From assembly GCF_022606465.1 (NCBI RefSeq), contig NZ_JALBUF010000001.1, positions 1 to 64,000 on the forward strand: a stretch of 64,000 nucleotides of DNA, read 5' to 3'. Of the stretch, positions 19,679 to 28,067 are shown piece by piece. The stretch comes from Sulfoacidibacillus ferrooxidans. Lineage in GTDB: Bacteria; Bacillota; Bacilli; Alicyclobacillales; SLC66. Below the pieces are notes generated by a model. That model did no database searches. It worked only from the letters and a program-made list of their open reading frames with translations, and was not told the origin of the DNA. How positions within the stretch are numbered: position 1 is the first letter of the stretch; every line of letters starts with the position of its first letter. The translations under genes and the position numbers were made by a program.

Positions 19679-21034
19679 ATGACAGATCTACATTGTTTAC
19701 GACGCACACGCATTCATATGAATGGATTGTCCGACTTTAAAAATAGAGAATTATACCAATCACTATTACAAATGATTGATGGCGTAGTTTCAGTGACTGC
19801 AAACCCCACATCTGGTCGATTACTGATCGTGTATGATGATCGCAAAATTGCTAGCTGGCAATTAGTAGCACTAGCAGGACGGTTAGAACATTCACCTATG
19901 TCATTCCTGCCTGCAACTGAATACACCTTACGCAGACATCAGATGTATCTTACTGTGCCGCTTATTCTGCTGGCGGGCATTGGCGTGAAACGATTGATTG
20001 CTGGTAAACCAGCATTTGCAGATAGCCTTTTTGCATACCAATTGGCAACCATAGTCGCAGTCTTTACAGGATATCCCGTTTTGCGAGAGCGTGTGAATCG
20101 TCTAGCTGAAAAAATAGGAATTAGCGATCATATTCTCCTTAGTTTTGCAGCCCTTTTTGTTGCTGTCATACGCGAATCTCTGCTTGTTTTTAGCGCGTTA
20201 TTTCTACTTAGCTATAATGCTTATCGCAAGCGCAATAACACCTTAACTGCCGCTGCCAAAGCGGGTGAAGTAGTAGCACTGATTGACAGTGAAAACCATG
20301 AACCTAAAAATGTAAAGCGTTTTGCAGATGTAGGGTCAAAAATTGGTCTTGTTGTCGCATTGGGTACATTTATCATCACAGGTAACCCACTACTTTTTAG
20401 CACTCTTCTCGTCGCTGCCAATCCACGTCCAGCAGTCATAGGAGCACGCTATGGACTCAATCACGCAGAAATCATGACACATGAGGATTGTCGATATATT
20501 CCTATGCACACAGGAATGGATCTTTATGATTTGCTTGATGCAAAAGAAATTACGATTTTACATGCGAAAACAAATGAGCATATTCCTACCATTTATCCCC
20601 CACTTGAACAATTTGCAAAACGCCAAGGCATAGCAGTCATTCGCACAACTCATATACACGAATTTAAAGAACCTGTCCCAACACAACGAAAAAGAAGAGC
20701 AGAACATCAACTCACCCATATCATACTGCTTTCTGAAGAAGTAGCTTATCCAGCTGTCCATCAACGTCAAGACCATTTAATCTATCTGCGCCAAAATCAA
20801 GAAGCATTATTTGAAACACTGCAATTAAGCGAACGATTGCATCGCAATATTCAAAAGAGCATGATTCGAACAGGAGCATTCAATGTATTCCTCACTGTAC
20901 TCGCATTTGCCATGGTAGCTCCAGGGCGAATCAATTTGCTTGCGGATAGTTTTGCGATTGCTACACTTGGACTTTCTGAAGGGAAGGACCTTATCGGCTC
21001 GCACTCTTTGCAAGAACAACTCACAGCCATGTAA
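19679..21034 (+). CDS. degenerate P1B-type ATPase-like membrane protein (pseudoenzyme)
   Basis: A 451-residue protein laid out like a heavy-metal P-type ATPase but without its catalytic parts. The N-terminus resembles an HMA-2 domain (about 5-80, MIDGVVSVTANPTSGRLLIVYD). Membrane helices follow (about 90-130, 150-190). The actuator TGES loop is missing. ANPRPAVIG stands where CPC-type motifs occur, and GMDLYDLLDAKEITILHAKT occupies the position of the phosphorylation segment, with no DKTG Asp. The C-terminal helices are kept. It cannot couple ATP hydrolysis to transport by the usual chemistry. The start ATG at 19679 follows AAGGAGG. It ends in a strong terminator. A scaffolding or metal-binding role is only a guess. 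Confidence 0.7.
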   Translation: MTDLHCLRRTRIHMNGLSDFKNRELYQSLLQMIDGVVSVTANPTSGRLLIVYDDRKIASWQLVALAGRLEHSPMSFLPATEYTLRRHQMYLTVPLILLAGIGVKRLIAGKPAFADSLFAYQLATIVAVFTGYPVLRERVNRLAEKIGISDHILLSFAALFVAVIRESLLVFSALFLLSYNAYRKRNNTLTAAAKAGEVVALIDSENHEPKNVKRFADVGSKIGLVVALGTFIITGNPLLFSTLLVAANPRPAVIGARYGLNHAEIMTHEDCRYIPMHTGMDLYDLLDAKEITILHAKTNEHIPTIYPPLEQFAKRQGIAVIRTTHIHEFKEPVPTQRKRRAEHQLTHIILLSEEVAYPAVHQRQDHLIYLRQNQEALFETLQLSERLHRNIQKSMIRTGAFNVFLTVLAFAMVAPGRINLLADSFAIATLGLSEGKDLIGSHSLQEQLTAM

Positions 21035-21041
21035 TCACGAT

Positions 21042-21079
21042 AAAAGCGCGGGATGGGAAAGCCCATCTCGCGCTTTTTA
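21042..21079 (+). terminator. Rho-independent terminator
   Basis: The stem AAAAGCGCGGGATGGG pairs with CCCATCTCGCGCTTTT (one G-T-type mismatch) around a 4-base loop and ends in T5. It follows the pseudo-ATPase stop and faces the convergent gene at 21094, so it can serve both. Confidence 0.9.
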
Positions 21080-21093
21080 TGAAACAGTACAAG

Positions 21094-21783
21094 CTAATGA
21101 TACGTGCCTAGATCATCATCGTTTGTCTGGTTACTCTCTTTTTGAACAAGATCTACCATCCGTTCATATTCTGGTTTAAACCCTGCGCCCACTTGCTTCA
21201 TATCATTTGCGAATTGCACCAATGCATCCGCATTCTTAACGGCAAAATCAGGTGGCATTTGTCCCCCATGTGTATGTTTTACCGCTCTAGCATCGTGTGA
21301 TTGTGGCATCAAATGATCAGGTAAACGGTGGGGTAGATCGTCATCGATTTGTCCAATTTGACCAATCTCAACTGCCTGTGCGCGATTGGCACCTGCAAAT
21401 CGCACTTTGCGACTAAAAAAATCCTTTGTCCCCTCGATCACTCCATCAGTAGCATTCATCGCTGTCGCCAAACCTCCCACGACCGCTTTGCGCACAAATG
21501 GCTGTTGCTTTTCGTTCTGCTCATGCCATTCATGTGTCTGTGCACTTTCTACCGTATCGTCAAGATGCTCACGGTTTCCTGTAGGTTCATGACTCTCCTC
21601 AGGCTGTTGTGCCCATTGTTTCACGCGATCACTTATGGCCATGACCCCAACTGCCGTTTGCACAGTCGTTTTGCGTATAAAATTTCGCACTGAAGGCACT
21701 GTGAGTAACACAGCAACACCTACAGTCACCCACCCTACTGGATAATCTGTTTTCAGCACTTTGCCAAAGTCTTTCATCGCCAT
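21094..21783 (-). CDS. hypothetical membrane-anchored protein, DUF5132-like N-terminus
   Basis: 229 residues. A hydrophobic helix (about 15-32, GWVTVGVAVLLTVPSV) is followed by a Gly/Ala-rich segment (VQTAVGVMAISDRVKQWAQ), a polar linker and a second Gly-rich hydrophobic patch (VGGLATAMNATDGVI). The rest is charged and soluble. The first 60 residues have the same layout as the 92-residue protein at 21944, which suggests a shared DUF5132-like module. It is convergent with the pseudo-ATPase gene. I do not recognise the C-terminal half. Confidence 0.6.
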   Translation of the reverse strand: MAMKDFGKVLKTDYPVGWVTVGVAVLLTVPSVRNFIRKTTVQTAVGVMAISDRVKQWAQQPEESHEPTGNREHLDDTVESAQTHEWHEQNEKQQPFVRKAVVGGLATAMNATDGVIEGTKDFFSRKVRFAGANRAQAVEIGQIGQIDDDLPHRLPDHLMPQSHDARAVKHTHGGQMPPDFAVKNADALVQFANDMKQVGAGFKPEYERMVDLVQKESNQTNDDDLGTYH

Positions 21784-21943
21784 GACTTCCCCTCCTTTAT
21801 CCTCTCCTCCTATAGCATCCCCAAGTCAGATAAGTGCATGCGAAAAGTGCGGACTACATGCATGAATCAGGCTCATCTGTGGAAGGGTATTTCATACATC
21901 CACAGATTTTGGTATAGAAGAGGATACTAGGAGGATCAATACA

Positions 21944-22222
21944 TTGAGGAAAGCACATAGTATGGAGAGTATCGTCATTGGCATTGGCATTGGTTTGTTT
22001 GCAACTATTATCATACCCGTATTAAAAAAACAACTTAAACCAGCTTCCGCCGCAGTCGCAACAGGTGCTTTAGCCATGTCAGAAAGTGCGCGCAAATGGA
22101 TTGAGGTAGCAAAAGAAGAAGTCGAGGATGTTGTAGCAGAAGCACAATTTGAACGTATGAAACGCAAAATTGGACAAGAATTAGAAAACATCGAGGAGAA
22201 TCAACAATATCCTTTAATGTAA
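21944..22222 (+). CDS. small DUF5132-like membrane protein
   Basis: A 92-residue protein: one hydrophobic helix (about 9-27, VIGIGIGLFATIIIPVL), a Lys/Pro turn, an AVATGALAMSESARKWIE segment, and an acidic amphipathic helix (KEEVEDVVAEAQFERMKRK). This is the usual form of DUF5132 proteins, which are often found beside cation-ATPase-like genes, as here. The TTG start has AGGAGG nine bases upstream; an in-frame ATG at 21962 is the alternative. Role unknown. Confidence 0.65.
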   Translation: MRKAHSMESIVIGIGIGLFATIIIPVLKKQLKPASAAVATGALAMSESARKWIEVAKEEVEDVVAEAQFERMKRKIGQELENIEENQQYPLM

Positions 22223-22228
22223 ATATAC

Positions 22229-22273
22229 AGCACCTCTTAAAGGACACTGACAGTTGTCCGATCAAGAGGTGCT
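22229..22273. terminator. hairpin between convergent genes
   Basis: Outer arms AGCACCTCTT and AAGAGGTGCT (10 bp) enclose an inner hairpin GGACA/TGTCC. It lies between the stop of the DUF5132-like gene and the stop of the carboxyltransferase gene. There is no long T-run; it is a probable two-way terminator. Confidence 0.55.
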
Positions 22274-22298
22274 CATGCATGCATCATCTATATGCTTT

Positions 22299-23834
22299 TT
22301 ACACTGGGTACACGGAGTGCTTGCGTCGCGCGAATACGACATTCTTCGCTTCGTATTCTTGTAACCGCACGACAAGTTCATGCCGCAAATCATCAGGCGC
22401 AATAATAGCATCAACGACAAGTTCCGACGCTAAGCGATAAACGTCGATATCCGCACGATACTCTTCTCTTTTTTGTTCCACAAACTCTGATTTTTCAGGC
22501 TCAGCTAACTCTGCAATTTTGTTGGAGTACACAGCATTTACTGCTGCCTCAGGACCCATTACTGCAATTTGAGCACTCGGTAAAGCAATACAGACATCTG
22601 GATCAAATGCGGGACCAGCCATTGCATACAGACCTGCACCATACGCTTTACGCACAATGACTGAAATTTTAGTAGTGGTGACTTCCGCCATCGCTGCGAT
22701 CATTTTCGCACCATGACGAATCATGCCGGCACGTTCAACTTTCGTCCCAATCATAAATCCTGGAACGTCTGCAAGAAAGATCAGAGGGATATTAAAAGCA
22801 TCACAAAGTGTCACAAATCTCGCTGCTTTATCGGCAGAATCCACAAATAAGACGCCACCTTTTACACGTGGTTGATTGGCCACAATACCTACGGAGCGCC
22901 CATCAATCCGCGCCAACCCAGTAATTAACTCACCGGCAAAAAGGCGCTTGATTTCAAAGAAGCTACCTTCATCAATTAACTGATCAATAAGGTCATACAT
23001 ATTGAATGGAGCATTTTGATTTTGGGGAATCAGCTCCGATACTGCTTTTTTACCCGACACCACATCAAGCGCTGGAACACGCGGTACAGGTGCCAAATAG
23101 TTTGCTGGAAAATACGATAAGTACGTACGAGCCGCCATAATGGCATGTGGCTCATCTGGTGCTAATACATCGCCACACCCACTGACAGAACAGTGCATCC
23201 GTGCTCCGCCCATCTCTTCTAGCGTGACTTTCTCCCCGATCACCATCTCTGCCATCCGCGGTGATCCTAGATACATGCTCGCATTTCCTTCAACCATAAT
23301 GACAATGTCACAAAATGCAGGAATATAGGCGCCACCTGCAGCCGAGGGTCCAAACAACACACAGACTTGAGGGATCATCCCAGACATTTTTACTTGATTG
23401 TAAAAGATCCGTCCAGCGCCACGACGCCCCGGAAACATGTCAATTTGATCGGTAATTCGAGCACCCGCCGAGTCCACTAAGTACACCAACGGAATTTGCA
23501 TTTTCATCGCCGTTTCCTGAATGCGGATGATTTTCTCTACCGTGCGAAAACCCCATGATCCTGCTTTCACAGTAGAATCATTGGCCATCACTGCAACTGT
23601 TTGTCCATGGATACGCCCTAGCCCTGTCACAACTCCATCAGCCGGCAAGTCACCTGCAAGTGCATTTGCAAACATACCGTCTTCTGCATCTAAGTCCTCA
23701 TCAAACAATAAACGCAAACGCTCTCGAACAAATAATTTTCCTACTTCAGCGTTTTTTTCGTGATATTTCTGCGCGCCACCTGTTGTGATCGCTTGTGTCC
23801 ATTCATTCAGTGATCGATTCTCTGTGTTGCTCAC
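22299..23834 (-). CDS. yngE: acyl-CoA carboxylase carboxyltransferase subunit (YngE-like)
   Basis: Carboxyltransferase of a biotin-dependent acyl-CoA carboxylase, most likely methylcrotonyl-CoA carboxylase given the HMG-CoA lyase next door. It is 511 residues with the two crotonase-like halves of the family: the first contains LVDSAGARI and GPSAAGGAYIPAFCD, the second FLADVPGFMIGTKVERAGMIRHGAKM and GAGLYAMAGPAFDP. The GTG start follows GAGGTGGAG. It is the last gene of the five-gene operon. Propionyl-CoA carboxylase is the main alternative. Confidence 0.9.
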   Translation of the reverse strand: MSNTENRSLNEWTQAITTGGAQKYHEKNAEVGKLFVRERLRLLFDEDLDAEDGMFANALAGDLPADGVVTGLGRIHGQTVAVMANDSTVKAGSWGFRTVEKIIRIQETAMKMQIPLVYLVDSAGARITDQIDMFPGRRGAGRIFYNQVKMSGMIPQVCVLFGPSAAGGAYIPAFCDIVIMVEGNASMYLGSPRMAEMVIGEKVTLEEMGGARMHCSVSGCGDVLAPDEPHAIMAARTYLSYFPANYLAPVPRVPALDVVSGKKAVSELIPQNQNAPFNMYDLIDQLIDEGSFFEIKRLFAGELITGLARIDGRSVGIVANQPRVKGGVLFVDSADKAARFVTLCDAFNIPLIFLADVPGFMIGTKVERAGMIRHGAKMIAAMAEVTTTKISVIVRKAYGAGLYAMAGPAFDPDVCIALPSAQIAVMGPEAAVNAVYSNKIAELAEPEKSEFVEQKREEYRADIDVYRLASELVVDAIIAPDDLRHELVVRLQEYEAKNVVFARRKHSVYPV

Positions 23835-23843
23835 TACTCCACC

Positions 23844-24620
23844 TCATTGTCCTGTATACTGTGGTTTACGTTTTTGTGCAAACGCTTGTAGACCTTCTAA
23901 ACGATCTTGTGTTCCCAATACCTCTTCATAAGCTGACATTTCAATGTGCAATCCCTCTTCAAGTGATACATCTGCCCCACTTTGTATAGCCCGCTTTGCA
24001 GCTCGCAAAGCCACTGGTCCACCCTCGCCTATCTGTTGCGCCACTGCTGTCGCTGTTTTTAGCACATCTGTAACGGCAACTACGTATTCTGCTAACCCAA
24101 ATGAAAATGCCTCAGTTCCTGTAAATCGCCGACCTGTAAAAATCAATTCTTTTGCGCGTCCAAGTCCCACGATGCGTGCGAGACGTTGCGTTCCACCAGC
24201 TCCAGGAATGATCGCAAGTCTCGTCTCCGTGAGTCCAAGTAGTGCGGTATCCGCGACAACGCGCACATCACAAGCAAGCATCAATTCAAGCCCACCGCCT
24301 AGCGCTACACCTCTTACAGCTGCGATAGTTGGCATTTTTAGTGCAGCTACTGCTTCGATCACCGAACGAATGCGAGTAACAGCAGTCCTAACCTGCTCTT
24401 CGTTCATTCCACGCCGTTCTTTTAAATCAGCTCCAGCGCAAAATGCGCGCTCTGATCCTGAAGTGATCACCACACAACGCACCGTTTCATCTTGATCTAT
24501 CGCCTGTAGGTGTACGAGCATTTCTTCCAATAGCACTTCAGACAATGCGTTCATGGCTTCCTCACGCTGTAAAGTAAGTGTCGCAACATGGTCATTCATA
24601 GTCAGTTCACACAGTGCCAC
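23844..24620 (-). CDS. yngF: enoyl-CoA hydratase (methylglutaconyl-CoA hydratase candidate)
   Basis: A 258-residue crotonase-family enzyme. The oxyanion-hole and active-site segments are visible: SGSERAFCAGADLKER (about 60-75), AAVRGVALGGGLELMLACDVR (about 98-118) and a catalytic-Glu region ETRLAIIPGAGGTQRL. In this context it probably hydrates 3-methylglutaconyl-CoA. The GTG at 24620 is chosen because AAGGAGGGG lies six bases upstream and the length then fits; the frame is open further upstream. It overlaps the HMG-CoA lyase gene by 14 bases. Confidence 0.88.
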   Translation of the reverse strand: MALCELTMNDHVATLTLQREEAMNALSEVLLEEMLVHLQAIDQDETVRCVVITSGSERAFCAGADLKERRGMNEEQVRTAVTRIRSVIEAVAALKMPTIAAVRGVALGGGLELMLACDVRVVADTALLGLTETRLAIIPGAGGTQRLARIVGLGRAKELIFTGRRFTGTEAFSFGLAEYVVAVTDVLKTATAVAQQIGEGGPVALRAAKRAIQSGADVSLEEGLHIEMSAYEEVLGTQDRLEGLQAFAQKRKPQYTGQ

Positions 24621-25530
24621 AACTATCCCCTCCTTGCGCTTGAAAGATCTTACTCGCATGACTATGTAAAGGATGTCCCACACTGTTTTGCAAAAGGACG
24701 AGCGACGAAAGCAATGCAGCTTGATCGATCCCCGTGTTTACTTTACATCCTTCTAGTAAATACAAGAGATCATCTGTAGCCACGTTGCCGGAAGCGCCTG
24801 GTGCATATGGACAACCACCTAAACCACCTAAAGCACTATCGATTTTTGTAATGCCCATAGTGAGCCCAACTAAGATATTGGCAAGAGCTGTACCGCGCGT
24901 ATCATGCATATGTAATGCCAACCGGTCTTGAGGAATCTCCTTTAGTAAACGTTCAAGTACGCGCTCCGTTTGAAGTGGCGTTGCCACTCCGATCGTATCG
25001 CCAAGTGAAATTTCATCAACGCCATCTTCCAGTAACGAGAGTGCGATCTGCAACACCTGATCTACGTCAACTTCCCCTTCATACGGACACCCAAAGACAG
25101 TCGAGACATACCCTCGCACATATGCACGCTGAGCTTTTGCCATTTGTGTCACAGAGTGTAATACCGGCAAAGTTTGCGCGATTGTTTTATTAATATTTTT
25201 TTTATTGTGCGATTCGCTCGCTGACATGAAAACAGCTACCGCTTCCATTCCTACTTCTAGAGCACGTTCTAACCCTTGTTGATTAGGAACAAGAGCACTG
25301 TACACCACACCTGGTTTCTTTTTTATACCAGCAAATACCTCTGCCGCATCAGCCAGTTGCGGAATCCAGCGCGGACTGACAAAACTAGTCACTTCAATAT
25401 GCGTCAATCCCGTATCGGTCAAACTATCGATCCAGGCAATTTTCTCCTCCGTGGATAAGCGAGTAGGTTCATTTTGCAAACCATCTCGCGGTCCTACTTC
25501 CCAAATAGTCACTTCCTGTGGTAGCCTCAT
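24607..25530 (-). CDS. yngG: hydroxymethylglutaryl-CoA lyase
   Basis: Cleaves HMG-CoA to acetoacetate and acetyl-CoA, the final step of leucine breakdown. The TIM-barrel start EVGPRDGLQNE, the metal site HMHDTRGTALAN, and the signature GLGGCPYAPGASGNVATDDL with the catalytic Cys (about residue 236) are all present. 307 residues. It lies between the biotinyl-domain protein and the enoyl-CoA hydratase. Confidence 0.93.
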   Translation of the reverse strand: MRLPQEVTIWEVGPRDGLQNEPTRLSTEEKIAWIDSLTDTGLTHIEVTSFVSPRWIPQLADAAEVFAGIKKKPGVVYSALVPNQQGLERALEVGMEAVAVFMSASESHNKKNINKTIAQTLPVLHSVTQMAKAQRAYVRGYVSTVFGCPYEGEVDVDQVLQIALSLLEDGVDEISLGDTIGVATPLQTERVLERLLKEIPQDRLALHMHDTRGTALANILVGLTMGITKIDSALGGLGGCPYAPGASGNVATDDLLYLLEGCKVNTGIDQAALLSSLVLLQNSVGHPLHSHASKIFQAQGGDSCGTV

Positions 25531-25533
25531 CGG

Positions 25534-25746
25534 TTATTCCAACTCCACAAGTGCATCGCCCTCATTGACAAAATCCCCTTCTCCGATGAGAACCTTTGCT
25601 ACTTTTCCCGAAAACTCTGCAGACACTGGAACTTCCATCTTCATGGATTCTAAGATGATGACATCATCCCCTTCATGCACATCCTGACCAACTGATACTA
25701 CAAGCTTAAACACCGTTCCAGCCATAGTAGATACAATCGTTTTCAT
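25534..25746 (-). CDS. yngHB: biotin carboxyl carrier protein (biotin/lipoyl attachment)
   Basis: A 70-residue stand-alone biotinyl domain, with the modified Lys in ESMKMEVPV (Lys36) and the mirror-image hammerhead fold pattern (GTVFKLVVSVGQDV and GKVAKVLIGEGDFV). It carries carboxybiotin between the biotin carboxylase (25793) and the carboxyltransferase (22299). The small separate carrier matches B. subtilis YngHB. Confidence 0.92.
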   Translation of the reverse strand: MKTIVSTMAGTVFKLVVSVGQDVHEGDDVIILESMKMEVPVSAEFSGKVAKVLIGEGDFVNEGDALVELE

Positions 25747-25792
25747 GATGTAATCCCCTTCTCATATTCAAATAAGTGCCAACAAGCCATCA

Positions 25793-27133
25793 CTACAACC
25801 CAAATTGTTCGTGAATAAACGCAGTATTGGTATCTCCCTGTGCAAACGCGTCATTCTCAAGTACCCGTTGTAAAAGAGGGATATTAGTCTTAATACCAGC
25901 CACTTGATATGCTGCAAGCGCATGGATCATCTTGTTGCGAGCGTCTAGACGATCGGTTCCATATACGATGAGTTTTGCAAACATGGGGTCATAAAATGGC
26001 GTAATAGTGTCTCCTAGTCTTACACCGATCTCATTTCGCACGCCAATTCCCTCAGGTATATGCAACTCGGTGATCGTTCCAGGCGAAGGAAAAAAACGCG
26101 TGGGATCTTCTGCACAGATGCGGCATTCCATGGCATGTCCTTGCGGTTTTCGATCCATCACGCGATGATCGAGCGCTTCTCCCATCGCAACTCGCAATTG
26201 CCACAAAACGAGATCAACGCCCATCACTTCCTCAGTTACAGGGTGTTCCACTTGCAAACGCGTATTCATCTCTAAAAAATAAAAATTGCCTACTTGATCT
26301 AATAAGAACTCCACAGTTCCTACTCCAGTATAATGCAATGCGTGAACCAGTGCTAAAGCCGCAGTTCCCATACGCTCTCGCAATGCATGATCGACAACAG
26401 GTGAAGGTGATTCCTCCACAATCTTTTGATGACGCCGCTGAATGCTGCACTCCCTTTCTCCAAGGTGAACTGCATGCCCGTATTGATCAGCTAATACTTG
26501 GATTTCCACATGACGAGGACGCTCAATGTACTTCTCAATGTACATGGTACCATCACCAAAATAAGAAAGCACTCGCTTTGAAGAGGAAGCAAAGGCAACA
26601 CGTAAAGCAGCTTCATCATGGGCAACGACCATACCAATGCCACCACCGCCAGCTGATGCTTTTAACATCACTGGATATCCCATAGAAGAAGCCATCGAAG
26701 CAGCCTCATCTTCATCTGCGACAGCTCCCGGTGATCCGGGCACAACAGGAACTCCTGCTTCAAGAGCCACTTGTCGTGCTTCTACTTTACTACCCATGCG
26801 TGCAATGGCATCAGGACTAGGCCCGATAAAAACAAGTTTTGCATCGATACAAGCGCTTGCAAAGGATGCATTTTCAGAGAGCAAACCATACCCTGGATGA
26901 ATAGCATCCGCTCCACATGCTTTTGCGATCTCTACAATCTTTGCACTTTGCAAATAACTTTGTGCCACAGGACTCGGTCCAACTAAGTGCGCTTCATCGG
27001 CTAACTGCACATGCAAGGCATTGGCATCCGCCTCACTATAAATAACAGCTGCTTGTATCCCCATCTCATGACAGGCACGAATGATGCGACAAGCAATTTC
27101 ACCGCGGTTTGCAATCAATATTTTCTTAAACAA
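25793..27133 (-). CDS. yngHA: biotin carboxylase subunit
   Basis: ATP-dependent biotin carboxylase, 446 residues. It starts MFKKILIANRGEIACRI; the ATP-grasp glycine loop KASAGGGGIGMV, the catalytic EMNTRLQVEHPVTEEV and MECRICAEDP are clear. The TTG at 27133 is used because AGGAG is nine bases upstream and the product then begins as the family does; the ATG three codons before it abuts the ribosome-binding site. It is the first gene of the operon and separate from the AccC of fatty-acid synthesis, which is not in this window. Confidence 0.92.
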   Translation of the reverse strand: MFKKILIANRGEIACRIIRACHEMGIQAAVIYSEADANALHVQLADEAHLVGPSPVAQSYLQSAKIVEIAKACGADAIHPGYGLLSENASFASACIDAKLVFIGPSPDAIARMGSKVEARQVALEAGVPVVPGSPGAVADEDEAASMASSMGYPVMLKASAGGGGIGMVVAHDEAALRVAFASSSKRVLSYFGDGTMYIEKYIERPRHVEIQVLADQYGHAVHLGERECSIQRRHQKIVEESPSPVVDHALRERMGTAALALVHALHYTGVGTVEFLLDQVGNFYFLEMNTRLQVEHPVTEEVMGVDLVLWQLRVAMGEALDHRVMDRKPQGHAMECRICAEDPTRFFPSPGTITELHIPEGIGVRNEIGVRLGDTITPFYDPMFAKLIVYGTDRLDARNKMIHALAAYQVAGIKTNIPLLQRVLENDAFAQGDTNTAFIHEQFGL

Positions 27134-27216
27134 AAACAGCATCTCCTAACCATCGAGATCTAATAAACAACAAGGTATTGGATGGAGAATAAGTGCTCTG
27201 CACTACAGAAGAGTAT

Positions 27217-27250
27217 AAAATAGTGCTATGATCATGCACAGTACTATTTT
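27217..27250. promoter_or_regulatory. inverted repeat in divergent promoter region
   Basis: 8-base arms AAAATAGT and ACTATTTT are separated by 18 bases. They lie in the 160-base gap between the divergently transcribed biotin carboxylase and SDR genes. A TetR-like operator or promoter structure is possible; no regulator is encoded nearby. Confidence 0.3.
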
Positions 27251-27293
27251 ACCATGACGGAAACAAAAAGTAATTGTATAGGTGGGATTAACC

Positions 27294-28067
27294 ATGTCAC
27301 TGGATCAATCGTTTTCCACAACACGCCCTTTATTTGGACAAGTAGCATTAGTTACAGGCGCATCGCGCGGGATTGGTGCTGAGATCGCTCGCACTCTCGC
27401 TAAGGCAGGAGCGGCGGTTGCGATTAACTATCTTGTACAACGCGATGCCGCATTAGAGGTAGCTGCACAATGTCAATCTTACGGGTCAAAAGCAATTGCC
27501 ATTCAAGCCAATGTTACTAATCAACAAGCAATTAACCAGTTGGTCACAGACACAAACGTACTACTTGGCACGCCTTCCATTTTGGTAAATAACGCTGGTC
27601 TTGCACATGCAGAATTATTTCTCGACACAAAAGAAAAAACATTTGATGAACTGATGAATGCAAATGTAAAAGCACCATTTTTCTGCGCTCAAGCAGTTTT
27701 ACCTGCCATGATCCGCGCACAGTATGGGCGCATTGTCAATATAGGATCTATTTGGGGGATATCTGGAGGGTCTCTTGAAGTCGCTTATTCAGCTTCAAAA
27801 GGGGGATTACTCGCGCTTACTAAGGCATTAGCAAAAGAAGTGGCGCCATCTGGCGTAACTGTCAATGCAGTTGCACCTGGCGCCATCGAAACAGATATGT
27901 TAAGCCATTTAACAGAAGAAGACCTAGACCAACTAACTCGGGAAACACCCGTTGGTCGTTTAGGAACTCCCATTGATGTTGCGACTGCCGTACTCTTTCT
28001 CGTCAGTCCTAACGCTTCTTTTATCACAGGCCAAGTCATTAGTCCAAATGGTGGTCTTGTAATTTAA
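27294..28067 (+). CDS. short-chain dehydrogenase/reductase, FabG-like
   Basis: A 257-residue classical SDR with an NAD(P) Rossmann motif VTGASRGIGAE (about 20-30), NNAG, a catalytic Ser in NIGSIWG and the intact YSASK (YxxxK). NAVAPGAIETDM follows. The substrate is unknown; 3-ketoacyl-ACP or other 3-oxo substrates are possible. The ATG at 27294 is preferred to the GTG at 27282, which lies inside the AGGTGGG ribosome-binding site. Its TAA overlaps the TAA of the convergent typA gene. Confidence 0.85.
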   Translation: MSLDQSFSTTRPLFGQVALVTGASRGIGAEIARTLAKAGAAVAINYLVQRDAALEVAAQCQSYGSKAIAIQANVTNQQAINQLVTDTNVLLGTPSILVNNAGLAHAELFLDTKEKTFDELMNANVKAPFFCAQAVLPAMIRAQYGRIVNIGSIWGISGGSLEVAYSASKGGLLALTKALAKEVAPSGVTVNAVAPGAIETDMLSHLTEEDLDQLTRETPVGRLGTPIDVATAVLFLVSPNASFITGQVISPNGGLVI

